This document shows, piece by piece, positions 13,984 to 25,149 of a stretch of DNA of 64,000 bases. The position numbers and the translations under genes were made by a program. The stretch's first letter is position 1. Each line of letters opens with the position of its first letter. Location: positions 135,093-199,092 of the forward strand of contig MPNW01000026.1 of assembly GCA_011800805.1 (NCBI GenBank). The letters are read 5' to 3'. The stretch is from Hirudo medicinalis (Eukaryota > Annelida > Clitellata > Hirudinida > Hirudinidae). Below the pieces are notes generated by a model, which was given only the letters and a program-made list of their open reading frames with translations, was not told the DNA's origin and searched no databases.

Positions 13984-15075
13984 GTGTTTATCTTCTGCAG
14001 TGAATGACACCTCAGTCATCTCTTGAATAAACTAATTTTTACCAACAACTATTGTATTTGTATTCCATGATTTTGTGTTTCATTTGCAACTTCCCTTGTG
14101 TCATTCACAAGGAATTTGGTCGAAGGTTCAAACAAACATGTTTTTACAGAACTTGTTTGACAGATATAAAGAATGACTTAACACTATTACAAGAAGCATT
14201 TTGTCATTATATTTAATACCAATTGATTTGTGCATTTTGTGGAGACATTGTTCTTGATCAACTTGGTTTGTGTTTGGTTGGAAAATTACTTGAAATGTGG
14301 TACTCTAGAGTACTCTAGGATCTTACCTATTCTGTTAGTTTTCATTCTCTTATGTGGCAGTAGCAAACTTTTATACTTGGGGGTAGCATTTCTGTGTTCT
14401 TGATAACAAAGTAGCAGGAACTTGATGTAATACAAATATTCATTACAAGATTTAGACTTTTGAGTCATATTTAGCAACTTACAATTTCTTTTTTGATTTT
14501 GTGTTTGATTTTTTGATGGGTTTTGGTATGATATGATGCCAAATTACTCAGTATTCTGCTTTTCCTTTTTTGAATAAACAACTCTCCAAACACAGAGGTT
14601 CCATGTAAGATCTTTATGGTTGTTGTTAGCTCGTCATCAACCTAAAACAGTATGCATTAAACTGCATCCCACTGCATTAAACTTTCAACGTTCTGGTTAT
14701 TCTAAAGAATTAAAAATGATTTGCTTAGTTAAAGTGATGATGCATTAATAAATGGCTTAACTGCATACTTCATGGAATTATTTATTGGAAGTCAAAATAT
14801 TGTGTAGTTTAAGATGTATATTAGAACTATTTAAAGTAGTTTTTCGAAACAGGCATGATCAATTTGATGTTATAACGTTTGGTCGTCATTCCCCGCTTTG
14901 TCGCAGAAATAATTTCGATTTTTTTTTCGAAGCTTTCGAAGCTGCTGTTAAATGGAGGCTCATGAGAGCCACCACGATGCACAATGAGGACCGAAACATC
15001 ACAAATTATCACAAAGAAACCGTTGCATTGCATGGCCATGACTCGAAGCACGACTTGCGCTTACGTTGGTCACGA
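13984..15075. other. Laminin 3' flank; no further gene seen
   Basis: Apart from the laminin 3' UTR I see nothing coding. The longer open frames near 14.8-15.1 kb have no domain and lie against the 3' flank of the minus-strand vWA gene. Confidence 0.5.
14026..14031 (+). promoter_or_regulatory. Laminin polyadenylation signal
   Basis: AATAAA 43 bases after the laminin stop codon, followed by a T-rich stretch. Confidence 0.7.
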
Positions 15076-18000
15076 TTAGTGAATGGAACAAAATAATTTC
15101 GTGAAATTGTCCATAGCTTCCGCGTAACCTCTTAGTCTCGTTTTGAAAACAAAAAGTCGACTTTGGGGGCTCGTGTGGTAGAATCTGAGAAGCGAACTCA
15201 GTGTGCTCTCCTTGACTTGTGAGCCCAAGGCTACAGCAAACATTTCCAGTTTGACCCCCATCCTTAAGTGCTTCCTCATGATTCTTGAGATCTCCTCGAC
15301 ATTTTGAACCGGTTCTGTTTCTCTGTCCGTGACGTAGATGACGATTTGTTGTTTTGACGTGTGTTGAACCTTGGACAGCACTGAGTTTATGAGCTCCCAC
15401 GGTTTTTTCCTCGTGTTTGAGCTGTTCGATGTCGTATTGTTCGTCATTTCTGGAGAAGTTTTCTTCATCTTCCTCTGAGTCCTGCCTTGTTCCAGCAACT
15501 CTCTGAATCGATCTGACTCCTTTTTTCTCAAAAATAATTTGTTTCTCAAATGCTCAGTATTGTTTAAGGCAAAGTTTCTTGGGAAAAAACGTATTCTGAC
15601 AAATTCCTTCTTTTTCGTCTTGAGTTTTTTGATCAGCCTGAAGTACATGTCTTCTGCTATTTTCATGAATGTTGGGAACCTCCATGATTTCTTTGAGATG
15701 ATATCGAAAATATAATTCAAAATTATCTTTTCCTTGTGAGGAATGCATTCTGGGTGGAAAATTAAATCAAGAAATTAAATAAAAATATTGAATTAATATC
15801 GATTAGTAATATTTTTTAAGCTTCCTCATTTTTATTTTCTGAAAATATTTAGAATCAAAACAAATTTGAGATATTTATTTACTTAATATATATTTTAGGT
15901 TGAACATTAAATAGGAATAATTTGAAGACAAGTTGGTAATAATTTTAAGTGAATGTGTTCAGACATGGAGTTCTTGAACCACACCCTAATTGATCTGATG
16001 TCATCAAATCGCTACTCATTTCGTAAATTTATTCGAAGTAGGATCATTTTTAGAGCAAATGGTAACAAAATGGTTAAATTTTAATAAAAATAAACACTTT
16101 TGCATGACTTACTTTTATTTGCTAATATTTTGGCGCTCTTGTAACAACTCACTAGCATGTGAATCTCCAATTGTACTCGGGTTTTCAGTATTTCTTTATT
16201 TAGTTTTTAAAGTCCGTTGCATGACTGGGATGATTTGGGTTTTCATTACCTGATCTCATGTCAATGTAAATAGTCCTATTCAATTCCTACTCATTTTCCA
16301 GGGGAAACACTTTTATTTCATTTGTTACATTTGCACATTTCTCGAGAAACTTTAAAACTTTAAAAGATTTGTAAACATTTTCTGTTATTCTCCTATTCAG
16401 GTATGTTTACAGAAATACTGACTACAGACTTGATCACGGACGTCATCTGATGACCTTTTCCAAGGGCAAGTTATACAAATTTACAAGTCAAGGGATTTTC
16501 TGGTTGCATGGAAGTAGTGCACCCACCCCATCCCCAACGCAGCTATTGGGGTCCTTACAATTTTTTGGGTGAGTAAATCCCTGCTCCTATTGTGTCCCAC
16601 TAATTTTGGTACCCTATTCACGAAATGAATGAAAAACCAAGGAATGTTATCGTATTTTTTGACGAATTATTGAATAAATAACAAGCTTTAAATTAACCAC
16701 AACATACATTTTATGATGATGCATTAATTCACAAGGTTTAAAAGAATATAGGAATATTATTTATTTATTTGTTTGTTTGTTTGTTTGTTTGTTTCAATTC
16801 ACCGAAGACCAAAGAATCCACTGGAGCACCAGCAAAAGTTTGAAGTCACTTCACAAAGAAGAAAAGTATACGAGGAACAATATGAATGTTAATAAACGTT
16901 TCTAATAACTTTGAGAATATTTGTGTTATATTATATGTAAACAAAAATTTATTAAAAATAAATGGTGGTGGTGATGATAATGATCTTTGAATTTTTTTTA
17001 TTGTCTATTGAATTTTAAAGCGCAGTAAACCGATTTAGTTGTTTTTTGATGAATTTCAGGAATTTCTGTTTTCTAAAATTGAAAAATGGTTCCAGTGGTT
17101 TCAATATCAGTTAAATTCCTTCTAGCACGTGTTTCTCGTTTGTAATATTTGTTACAATTTATTAAATGATGAAGTATTGAAATAAAAATTTAACATAAGA
17201 ATTATCAACTATTTACATCAGCGAGGCTTTAAATATGTTGTTGCATCTGTTTCTTTTGACCTTCAAGCGTGTAAGACCACATCCGCAAAAATAATAATAA
17301 TTATTATTATGATTATAATATCTGCAGATCAAAGACACGGTCATTCGTAACCTAGCAGATGATGACTGTGTAGAACAATTCATGGATTCTTTCTTCATCA
17401 AAGACTTTGCACCTTCAAAGGTTTGGAATTAAATGCTGATAATCATCTTACGATGCACTTCACAACAAAACTAAACCCGCATACATTTCCATCTGCCTTC
17501 AGCGATATTAAATTTTAACTTTAAAGAAATAAAGATGTCATCTTTTAAGATGATTAAATACTTGCATGGTCTTTAAGTAAATTTTACGCAATTATTTCAA
17601 AAATCGTCTATCATTTCATAACGTATTTGTTGTTGGAGACGTGAAGTCTGAGAACTTTTGCTTGAGTAAATATTTACACAATCAATGTTTATGTTATTTG
17701 TATTTGGAAAATTATCAAAATGAAGGTTGGGCGCTCATGTTGAGTTACAAGATGAAAGTATGGGACTCGTTAAACTTAAAAGTTGAGAAATATGATGCTC
17801 CTTTTGCGTCATAATATTAAAAGACCATTCTTATAAGAAAACATTTTGGGCTTGAAATTTTGGCGCTTAAAAATTCTTGACTCACAAAAATCTTTCTAGA
17901 AAAGATAATGTGGATTCTCATCTGCTCATTTATTTGGGATTGGTTTCATTGCAAAATGTTGGATTTCCAAATTTACTCGACCCTTAACTATAAAAATAAA

Positions 18001-19154
18001 ATAATCACAATATTCCACAATAATGATATTAGTAACAGCATTTTATGTAATAATTTCTTAAATACAGAAATAATTCCTTTCACAAGAACGAAACAGACCT
18101 TCAGCCATAGCTTTGTACTTGAGCATCAATTCCCAGATGGGAGCCGATTTGCTGCCTGAGATGGCATCCGTGGGATGGTTGGGAGGGTCGTAGCTGTCGA
18201 TTGAGATGCGGTAGAGGTGGGGGACGACAGCAAACAGGTCTATTACCCTCTTTATTTGGCGCCTGCCAACTCCCACCGAGAAGAGGTGGATTCTCTGCCT
18301 GGAAAGACACCTGATCATCTCGAATGATTCTTTCAGGTCGTTCAGTTCCCCGTCTCCCATGACAACAAGTATGTTAATAGGTGAGTCTATGTTGGCCACT
18401 TCTCCGTTCAAATCCATAGATCGACTGGATTCGTTTTTGTGGCCTCGATCGAATGAAGGTCTGCTGCTCTGACAGGACTTGATGTCGAAGCCACCGAAGA
18501 TGGAGGAAGAAGTCTTCAAGGCTGGTGTCAAGCGAGTCTCGTGGCCTTCAGGTCGTCGAATTTTGTCTGACAATTTAAGACGTCATTAATTTCTTCTGAG
18601 ATCAAGATGGAGATCAATTGAACTCAATTGGACGGTAAATTAAATGAATTATGAAATTATTAAAGAACTTCTCAGTTGAAGAGAAAGGTCTGCTACTCAT
18701 TAATTTTATGGAGTCGTTTAAAGTTTATTGGATGGCAAACGAATAAAAAATTGAAATATTTATTTGGATAATAACACGCCTGTTTGTTATGTAAACACGT
18801 GAGATTACGTCGACACTTCGGTAGGTACCATGTATCGATTGATTAAATACTCCAGAATATTTAACCAGGAAGCAATTATTCTCTTAAAAATAAGACTGAC
18901 GTATGTATTGAACAAATGTTGAATCTCACCTATGGCTCTCATGATAGACTGAGCATCGTGATAGACGTCTAAGTCAAACTTGACGTTGGCGTACATGGAG
19001 TACGTAACAAGCGCCACTCTGGTGAAATTGCTGCCTATCTCGAACCTTCTCACTGTCTCCTGAACAAACCTCAGTTCTCTCCTAAAGTCACCTTCCCAAA
19101 TGCTGTTAGACTCGTCAACCAAAAAAACGACATTTGCAGGTCGAAGAGGTAATT
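15076..19154 (-). CDS. von Willebrand factor A domain protein, 5' end missing
   Basis: Three minus-strand exons, 19154-18930, 18566-18099 and 15749-15076, join with matching phases into 455 codons ending in a stop. The first two make a vWA domain: NVVFLVDESNSIW carries the DxSxS metal-site motif, IRRPEGHETRLTPAL the expected threonine helix, INILVVMGDGELND strand 4 with GDG in place of TDG, and IHLFSVGVG strand 5. The third exon looks like the back half of another vWA domain (IVIYVTDRETEP, EMFAVALGS, NFTKLFCSIH) but has no DxSxS strand. Such domains usually bind matrix proteins outside the cell. Alternative reading: exon 2 runs on to a stop at 18058 (GLFRSCERNYFCI), which gives a complete single vWA ending in the usual Cys and makes the 15.1-15.7 kb exon a separate gene. 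A signal peptide exon was not placed. Confidence 0.65.
16758..16794. repeat. (TTTA)n/(GTTT)n microsatellite
   Basis: Three TTTA units run into seven GTTT units, in the long intron or spacer of the vWA region. The rest of 15750-18057 shows no convincing coding sequence. Confidence 0.9.
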
Positions 19155-19440
19155 CTGCAAAATAATCGTGTAAGTAAATATAAAAAAAAATATATGATAA
19201 ATATTAAAAATATTGAATTGGAAATATTTATTATGACAAAGAAATTACAGATTCATTTCTGAAACAAGGCCAAACTAGTTGCCACAAGTTATGGAGAAGC
19301 TAATATTTTTGCAACATGTGCAGAACGTAACTCATAATGCCGTTGGTTAAAAACGTGCTCAGAAATTAAGTATCGGTCAATGTCAGCTAATTTGGCTTTT
19401 ATGATTCTTCCAACGTTTTCGATCGCATTGGTATCAACGT

Positions 19441-19593
19441 ATGGCATTTATTCTTGCATTATTATTATTATATATTGTTGTCACTATCATTATTACCATT
19501 ATTATTATTAAAATTATCATCTGACGTTATTATTATTATTATATTAAAATTATCATCTGACGTTATTATTATTATTATATTAAAATTATCATC
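19441..19593. repeat. ATT-rich tandem array, 36-bp unit
   Basis: ATT trinucleotide runs interleaved with aaaattatcatctgacgtta; successive ctgacg motifs at 19521 and 19557 are 36 bases apart. A third unit breaks at the ambiguous base 19594. Confidence 0.85.
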
Positions 19594-19595
19594 NA

Positions 19596-19722
19596 TCTTA
19601 AATGAATAACATAATACCAACAAGTGAAATCTTAAATGAATAACATAATATCAACAAGTGAAATCTTAAATGAATAACATAATACCAACAAGTGAAATCT
19701 TAAATGAATAACATAATATCAG
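19596..19722. repeat. 34-bp tandem array, about 3.7 copies
   Basis: The unit begins tcttaaatgaataacataat and ends caagtgaaa. Copies alternate between taccaac and tatcaac, giving a 68-bp higher-order period. Confidence 0.9.
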
Positions 19723-20029
19723 TGGGGAAGCTGGGGATGGGGAGAGCTCCAAATTATCAAAGTTGTAAAATTGGATACCAAATTAATTATGTTGAGGGGC
19801 ACCGAATTGTTTCGCGAAAAATTTAATGAATAAAAAGTCTATGATTTTTAATTCGAAGATTGAAACTGCGAATGAAAGTCGTATTTTGAAGTCGTGAAAA
19901 AATCATTCATGAAAGTCAGTGAGCCTTAAATAGATTCCTGGTTTGTAAAAACTCAACACTTTCATCTGCGGGGGAACGGAATAATTGCACGTTATTATTG
20001 GCACGATATTTTTTATTACCAATTTACGA

Positions 20030-20310
20030 TATATTATTAGTACTTTGCACTACTATAATATTAAATATTAAAAATTATAGTATTAAAAATTAATTACAAA
20101 TTAATTATTTAATATTAGTCGCATTATATTATAAATAATATAATAATTATTATAATTAAATTATAATAATTATATAATATAATAGTTATTTGTATAATAA
20201 TTATTAATATTAATATTATTATAATATAATAATATCATAATATAATATTAATATTATAATAATAATTATATTATCTCATAATATTATTAAAAATTAATTA
20301 TTTAATATTA
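20030..20310. repeat. Nearly pure A/T tract with local palindromes
   Basis: About 280 bases of ataat/attat permutations with almost no G or C, able to fold on itself. No gene is visible on either strand between about 19.2 and 21.5 kb; a hydrophobic minus-strand frame starting at 20887 could not be linked to any exon. Confidence 0.8.
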
Positions 20311-20753
20311 GTAATAATTTAAAATTGTACAAATTTGAATGTATATTATATTAATACGTATACTTATCACAACAACTTCTAGTCGGTAACAATGCAACTT
20401 TTACTTCTTCACATTACAAGGGACCCGTGCTGATAGTTGAAAAATAATAATTGTTAAAGAAGTCTGTAGCTCCTAATTAAATATTTATTTTGTTCAAATA
20501 TTTAATATAAATGTGGATTTATCGTTAAAGTTCGTATAACGACATGTTACAAAAACATTCGTTCACTGCTACAAGATAATTTAGAACAAACATCGACAAC
20601 TAAGTACCGTAATAATAACGTACAAAACAATGATAGTTAACATAAATTCACGTATTCCATGAAAGTTACAAATAACCGACAGTGTTGGTGAGAACGTACC
20701 TAATGCTAGCACACCTCATCATTATCATCTTAATCTTCTAGTTATGAGACGTC

Positions 20754-20776
20754 ATCATCATCATCATCATCATCAC
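20754..20776. repeat. (ATC)n microsatellite
   Basis: Seven to eight consecutive cat/atc triplets. No open frame with a supporting domain uses it. Confidence 0.85.
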
Positions 20777-21573
20777 ATGCCTAATCATGGCCACCAACAT
20801 GTATAATTAAAGTATATATAAGTGCATGCTAACGAAAATGAGGCCCAGTACGATCCAGCTAGGAATCCAACATTTCAAAGACCCCATTGGTGGACGACGA
20901 CGAGTTTCCTGAATATTCGCTGTTCGAATGGCAAATCGGATGCTGACCTTCCGAGCACATGTGCCTAATTGAGACAAATCCACTAAAACGATGCCACATC
21001 GGCAGCTATATATTTGTATTCTCAACCTGCGTGGATCTTTGCAAGGCCTTTGCTTTTGGCAAGCTTTTTTTTTTATCAACTTTTGATGCTTGTGTTGCAT
21101 GTCGTCGATGCTGTTGGGTTGAATACTCGAGTACATTTGTGTAAAGAATATATAAAATGAATTAACATTTACAAGTAGGCATAAGTAAAGAATAATTACA
21201 TTATTAGTTATAGTTTGTGGAGTAATAATATCATGCATTATTGTTTTGTGGTCGAAAATAACAATAACAACGTAATAGCAACAGTTATTATTGTCAGATG
21301 CAGACTGCTGGAGAAATTTTCCCGAAAAAAAAACAAATAACAGACAAGACTTTAAAAAAAATAAAAAGCTAAACGAGATGATAGCAATAAAAAATACTAA
21401 ATATTTGTAAATTTTCCAAAATATTTTCTGGTGTTGCTTCGTTGCAGGATGATGCTTGGATGGAGAAGAATTTGTGGAAAATAATTTGAATTTTTGCTTT
21501 AATTGAATTAACGAATCACATCTTCAACCACGTACGTCATTCGACTGTAAACAAAAACAAAGACGACTGAAAA

Positions 21574-23290
21574 ATGGATGGAACCCGGTGCTGTCCACAA
21601 CATCGGACTTTCATGTCGCTGAGTGAAAACGGTCAACTGAATTCTCTTTTGTCACACTTGCATTGCAGACTGAGATATTTGTATGTGTTGTAAAAGATTA
21701 CTAAAATTGATAATGTTTAAACGTCATATTTATTAAATTAAATCTTATTTAATATTCAAGTCGTTAACAGACGTTCGACAGGATGCCCATTCATGGAAAC
21801 GCTCCATACCCACCAACATCATCGCCGGTCATGAACTGAGCGAAATTATATCCACTTTGCAGGTAAAGCCAGAATTAATATTCAACTAATTAATATTAAT
21901 TAAAGCAACATTCAATCAACAATTCACTTTGAATTAATATTCAAAATGAAAACACCGGCACAAACAAGTAGTTTCATTCCTCACAACTGAAAAAATATAT
22001 CCATATTTTTGATAATATCTGATAATTAATTTAATAGTATATTTAAACATCATTTATTCAACTAAAAATTGCTTTCTGTTTCTAAATTATTACTTTATTT
22101 TGATCTTTTTGCAGTCTATGGGTCGATTTTCGATGGGATATTGCTGCTGCTGTACATTTATCAAAGTACCGCTTATCTCATGCAGGAAAGTTCGGTCATG
22201 CGATGCCAAAAGCAGCTCATTCTTAGAACAATGCCTTCAAGGGCAATCCATGGCCAGGTTCACATGTGGAGATGATAAAAACTTCGGGAAAGATAGAGGA
22301 TTATCTCAATCTATGAGAGGTTCAAAAATGGACAAAACTCGAAAAAGTGATGCAGGTGGGTTAGAAGATAGTGCAAAGAGCAAGAAGAAAAAGGGTGATA
22401 TCGGTGCAGATGGTACAGAGGAAGACAAATCCAGGCAATCTGGAAAATCAGGCAAAACAAAGAAAGGAAAGTCTACAAAAGGAGTCGATGACAGTGATTC
22501 AGACGAAGACGGAAAAAGTGGAAAAAAGAGCTCAAAGAACAAAAAAAAGGGAAAAGGGGCAAGAGGTATAGATGACGACGACGACGGCGGCGGCGGAAAA
22601 AAGGATAAATCTAAGCAGAAAAAGAAAGGCAAGTCTTCAGATTTCGACGAAAGTGAAGAAAAAATTAAGAAAAGCAAAGCGGCAAAAGCTTTTTCCAGAC
22701 CAGACAAGAAATCAGATAAAAAAGGAAAGAAGACCTCTGGAGATAGCGACGCGATTTCAGGCAAAAAAAAGGGCAAAAAACAAAAAATAGGAGCAGTCAA
22801 AAAATCCAAAAGAAAGGGTTTGAGAGGTGACGAATCTTCAACTGCCGGTGACTCAGGTAGTCTAAGTTCCAGAAAATTCGGCCTGACTAAAGAAGAAAAG
22901 GATCGAAGGAAAAACAACAAAGCAAGAGCTGTGAAATGCCACATGATCATCGAAGCAAATCGCATAAAAAGAGTGCAACTCTTAAAAGTAACGGGCAGCA
23001 AAAGTTTAAGCGACATGATTGAAAGAAAAATGAAGGAAAAAGAAAAGCAACTTAAAGATGAACCTTACAACGAAGTTAGTCGAATGTTCGACTCGAATTG
23101 TTCCTCTGTTACGAGTCTAACAAAGCCAAATGTAAACGTTTTCTTCGAACATGGATGTGCTGATCCAGTCAAAGCTCTGAAGCTGTTTTCCTTTGATGAG
23201 CAGATGATATCGAATGAAAGATCTTTTAACATACGCGAAAGGACTGGAAGCGGATGTCCAAGAAATCCCTGCTATTTGTGCAACAGATGA
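21574..23290 (+). CDS. Lysine-rich basic protein of unknown function, 462 aa
   Basis: Not recognised. Exons 21574-21684, 21761-21862 and 22115-23290 all join in phase 0. The first ATG opens MDGTRCCPQHRTFMSLSENG; exon 2 reads HSWKRSIPTNIIAGHELSEI. Exon 3 begins with a Cys-rich patch (GYCCCCTFIKVPLISCRKV), then about 200 residues of Lys/Ser/Asp/Gly low complexity with a short Asp-Asp-Gly-Gly run, then a more ordinary C-terminal 110 residues (SKSLSDMIERKMKEKEKQL) ending GCPRNPCYLCNR. The middle suggests a disordered, nucleic-acid- or tubulin-binding linker, but that is composition only. The conserved core, if any, should be the two ends. The opposite-strand open frame over 22306-23016 is a by-product of the lysine-rich codons. 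Confidence 0.7.
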
Positions 23291-23324
23291 AAATCTCCTA
23301 AGTAATGTCATAAAGTGATAATGT

Positions 23325-23330
23325 AATAAA
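23325..23330 (+). promoter_or_regulatory. Polyadenylation signal of the 462-aa Lys-rich gene
   Basis: AATAAA 35 bases after the stop codon. Confidence 0.7.
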
Positions 23331-23870
23331 CATTTCGATTTGGAAATGGAATTATTAGTCTGTCAAATTTATTTATGACTGATGCCAGGATAGCTTCCTA
23401 ACTATTAATTAATTTAAGTATATTATAATCCGAAATGAATCGGCTGAATTGGCACGTCCCTAACTCGCCTGCAAATGGACCTTTTAATGTTTGGTTAAGT
23501 AAGCTATGTAAAGTAATATTAAATAAAGGTTAAATTACCATGCAGGGCAACTATAAAAAAAATTTCAAATAAATGTACACATATCTTGTTTCACGCTAAA
23601 TTACTAACTATCGCAATAATAATAATAATAATAATGTCCTAGTAATTATAAAAGATTTTAGGTTACGAATGAATTCGAGTAAGACCTTGGAAACTTTAGG
23701 ATACGAATGCTTAGATTAATCCACACCAGAAACTTGTCATTGAGTGAACGAATTATTGATATGCTATAGAAATAATTCATTGGTTATAACCTCAGATAGT
23801 CACCATTTTCTATTCTGCTGCGTATGTTTGATGACGTAATTATACTTGGGTAACTTCAAATAACGAAGTA

Positions 23871-24892
23871 ATGGCGGACAGTGGGAAGAAAGCAAAAGAA
23901 GATAAAAAAGGTAAATAGGTATTTAACATTTGCAAACTTGTCTGAATTATTTTCACTTTTGTAAATGTTATTCAAAGCAGGCAAAAAAGAAAAGGATAAG
24001 GAAGCCGACAAGAGGATTTCTAAAGATAAAGTAAAGGATAAAGATAAAGATAAAGACAAGGACAAAGATAAGGAGGAAGACAAAGATAAAGAAAAGAAAG
24101 ATGAAGATGATATGTCCGCTGTTATTCTCAAAGGATTGGAACAACTTAATGAATTAGTGAAAACCATCGAGGAACAAGTTAGCAACCTAAATTTCCTAAA
24201 ATCCTTGGTCAGCAAAGTTTCTCACTTTATATTTCTCATGCGCCTATCGCCTTCAATATTATTTCACAGAATGTGTCTGAAATATTAGTTGGAAAATATC
24301 GCGTTTATCCTCTACGAATAGCCTACAGGCTCATTTCCTACATATCTTATTAGTTTTCGATTAGAACATGTTTGCACAAAGCGCGAAAAAACCACCTAAA
24401 AATAAATTAAAAAATATTTAATTTCTCAAATCGAGCATTCTACCCAATCTCTTTGATTCATCAACCTAATAGCCAAGATTATCTTACGATCCTTCTAAAT
24501 TCTCCGCCAAGGTTGCTAGTGAAACGCATATAAACATTTCCAGAAGACCAGAAACAAAAAAAAAATGTCAGATAATTACGAGACAATTTTAATAAAAACC
24601 AGCCAGATGCAATTGATGCCATTTAAGGCAGCAATACATAATAAAGAAAACTTGTACTCCATAGGTTGCAGAATATATCAAGAAAAAGGGCCCACTCGAC
24701 ATGACAGAACAATACTGCTCTGGGCCAATCACTAACTGTGGACCATCCTGCCTCGTTTCATCCTTCCAATCAAATTCCCAATCCTCAAACTCTTGTTGCA
24801 AGCCAGTTCCGAGGGCCTGTCCACCCCCTCCATCGAGTTTTAGCCAACCACCAAGATGTCCATGCTGTGGAACAGTATGCACCCAAAGATGA
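23871..24892 (+). CDS. Small protein with Lys-Asp repeat head and Cys/Pro-rich tail, about 164 aa
   Basis: Not recognised. Exons 23871-23910, 23981-24207 (or to 24216) and 24665-24892 join in frame to 164 or 167 residues. The start MADSGKKAKEDKK is followed by a charged run of KD and KE dipeptides. A predicted helix comes next (MSAVILKGLEQLNELVKTIE, then EQVSNLNFLKSL) and continues across the last splice into VAEYIKKKGPLDMTEQYCSG. The tail has nine or more cysteines among prolines and serines and closes with CPCCGTVCTQR. The helix could be a coiled-coil partner site. The Cys pairs could bind metal, but no known finger spacing is evident. It is on the same strand as the Lys-rich gene 580 bases upstream. 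The shared lysine bias might be only composition. Confidence 0.6.
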
Positions 24893-25149
24893 AAATGAGA
24901 TGTTAAACTTGTAACGTTATCAGCCACACCCTCATTTCGGAGATGCTTATCCAAGCTTCAACTGGTTACATCCCAGTCACATGCAAAACATCAGCTGTCA
25001 CTCATGACAAAACTTTTTTTTACATCAAATCCCTATATAAAAAATTTGTTTGAGCAGTCCTATTCCCAGACTAATAGATGTCAACACTCGGGATTTAAAT
25101 CGAGTTCGAAGTTTGAGCAGTTGTGCCCTTGGAGGAAATTGATCAGGGT

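Noticed and set aside
17339..17420. Possible third vWA C-terminal helix (FDEERIHELFYTVIIC, stop) on the minus strand
   Set aside because: Too short and with no upstream exon carrying the rest of a vWA fold; kept only as a remark on the vWA gene.
20807..21238. Minus-strand frame whose internal Met at 20887 opens a hydrophobic stretch like a signal peptide (MGSLKCWIPSWIVLGLIFVS)
   Set aside because: It could be the first exon of the vWA gene, but both of its donors are phase 0 while the exon at 19154 needs phase 1. No intermediate exon was found.
22306..23016. 236-codon minus-strand frame
   Set aside because: It is the reverse of the lysine/aspartate-rich coding exon on the plus strand and has only Phe/Leu/Ser low complexity.
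23856..24215. Minus-strand Ser/Leu repeat frame
   Set aside because: A by-product of the KD-repeat codons of the plus-strand gene.
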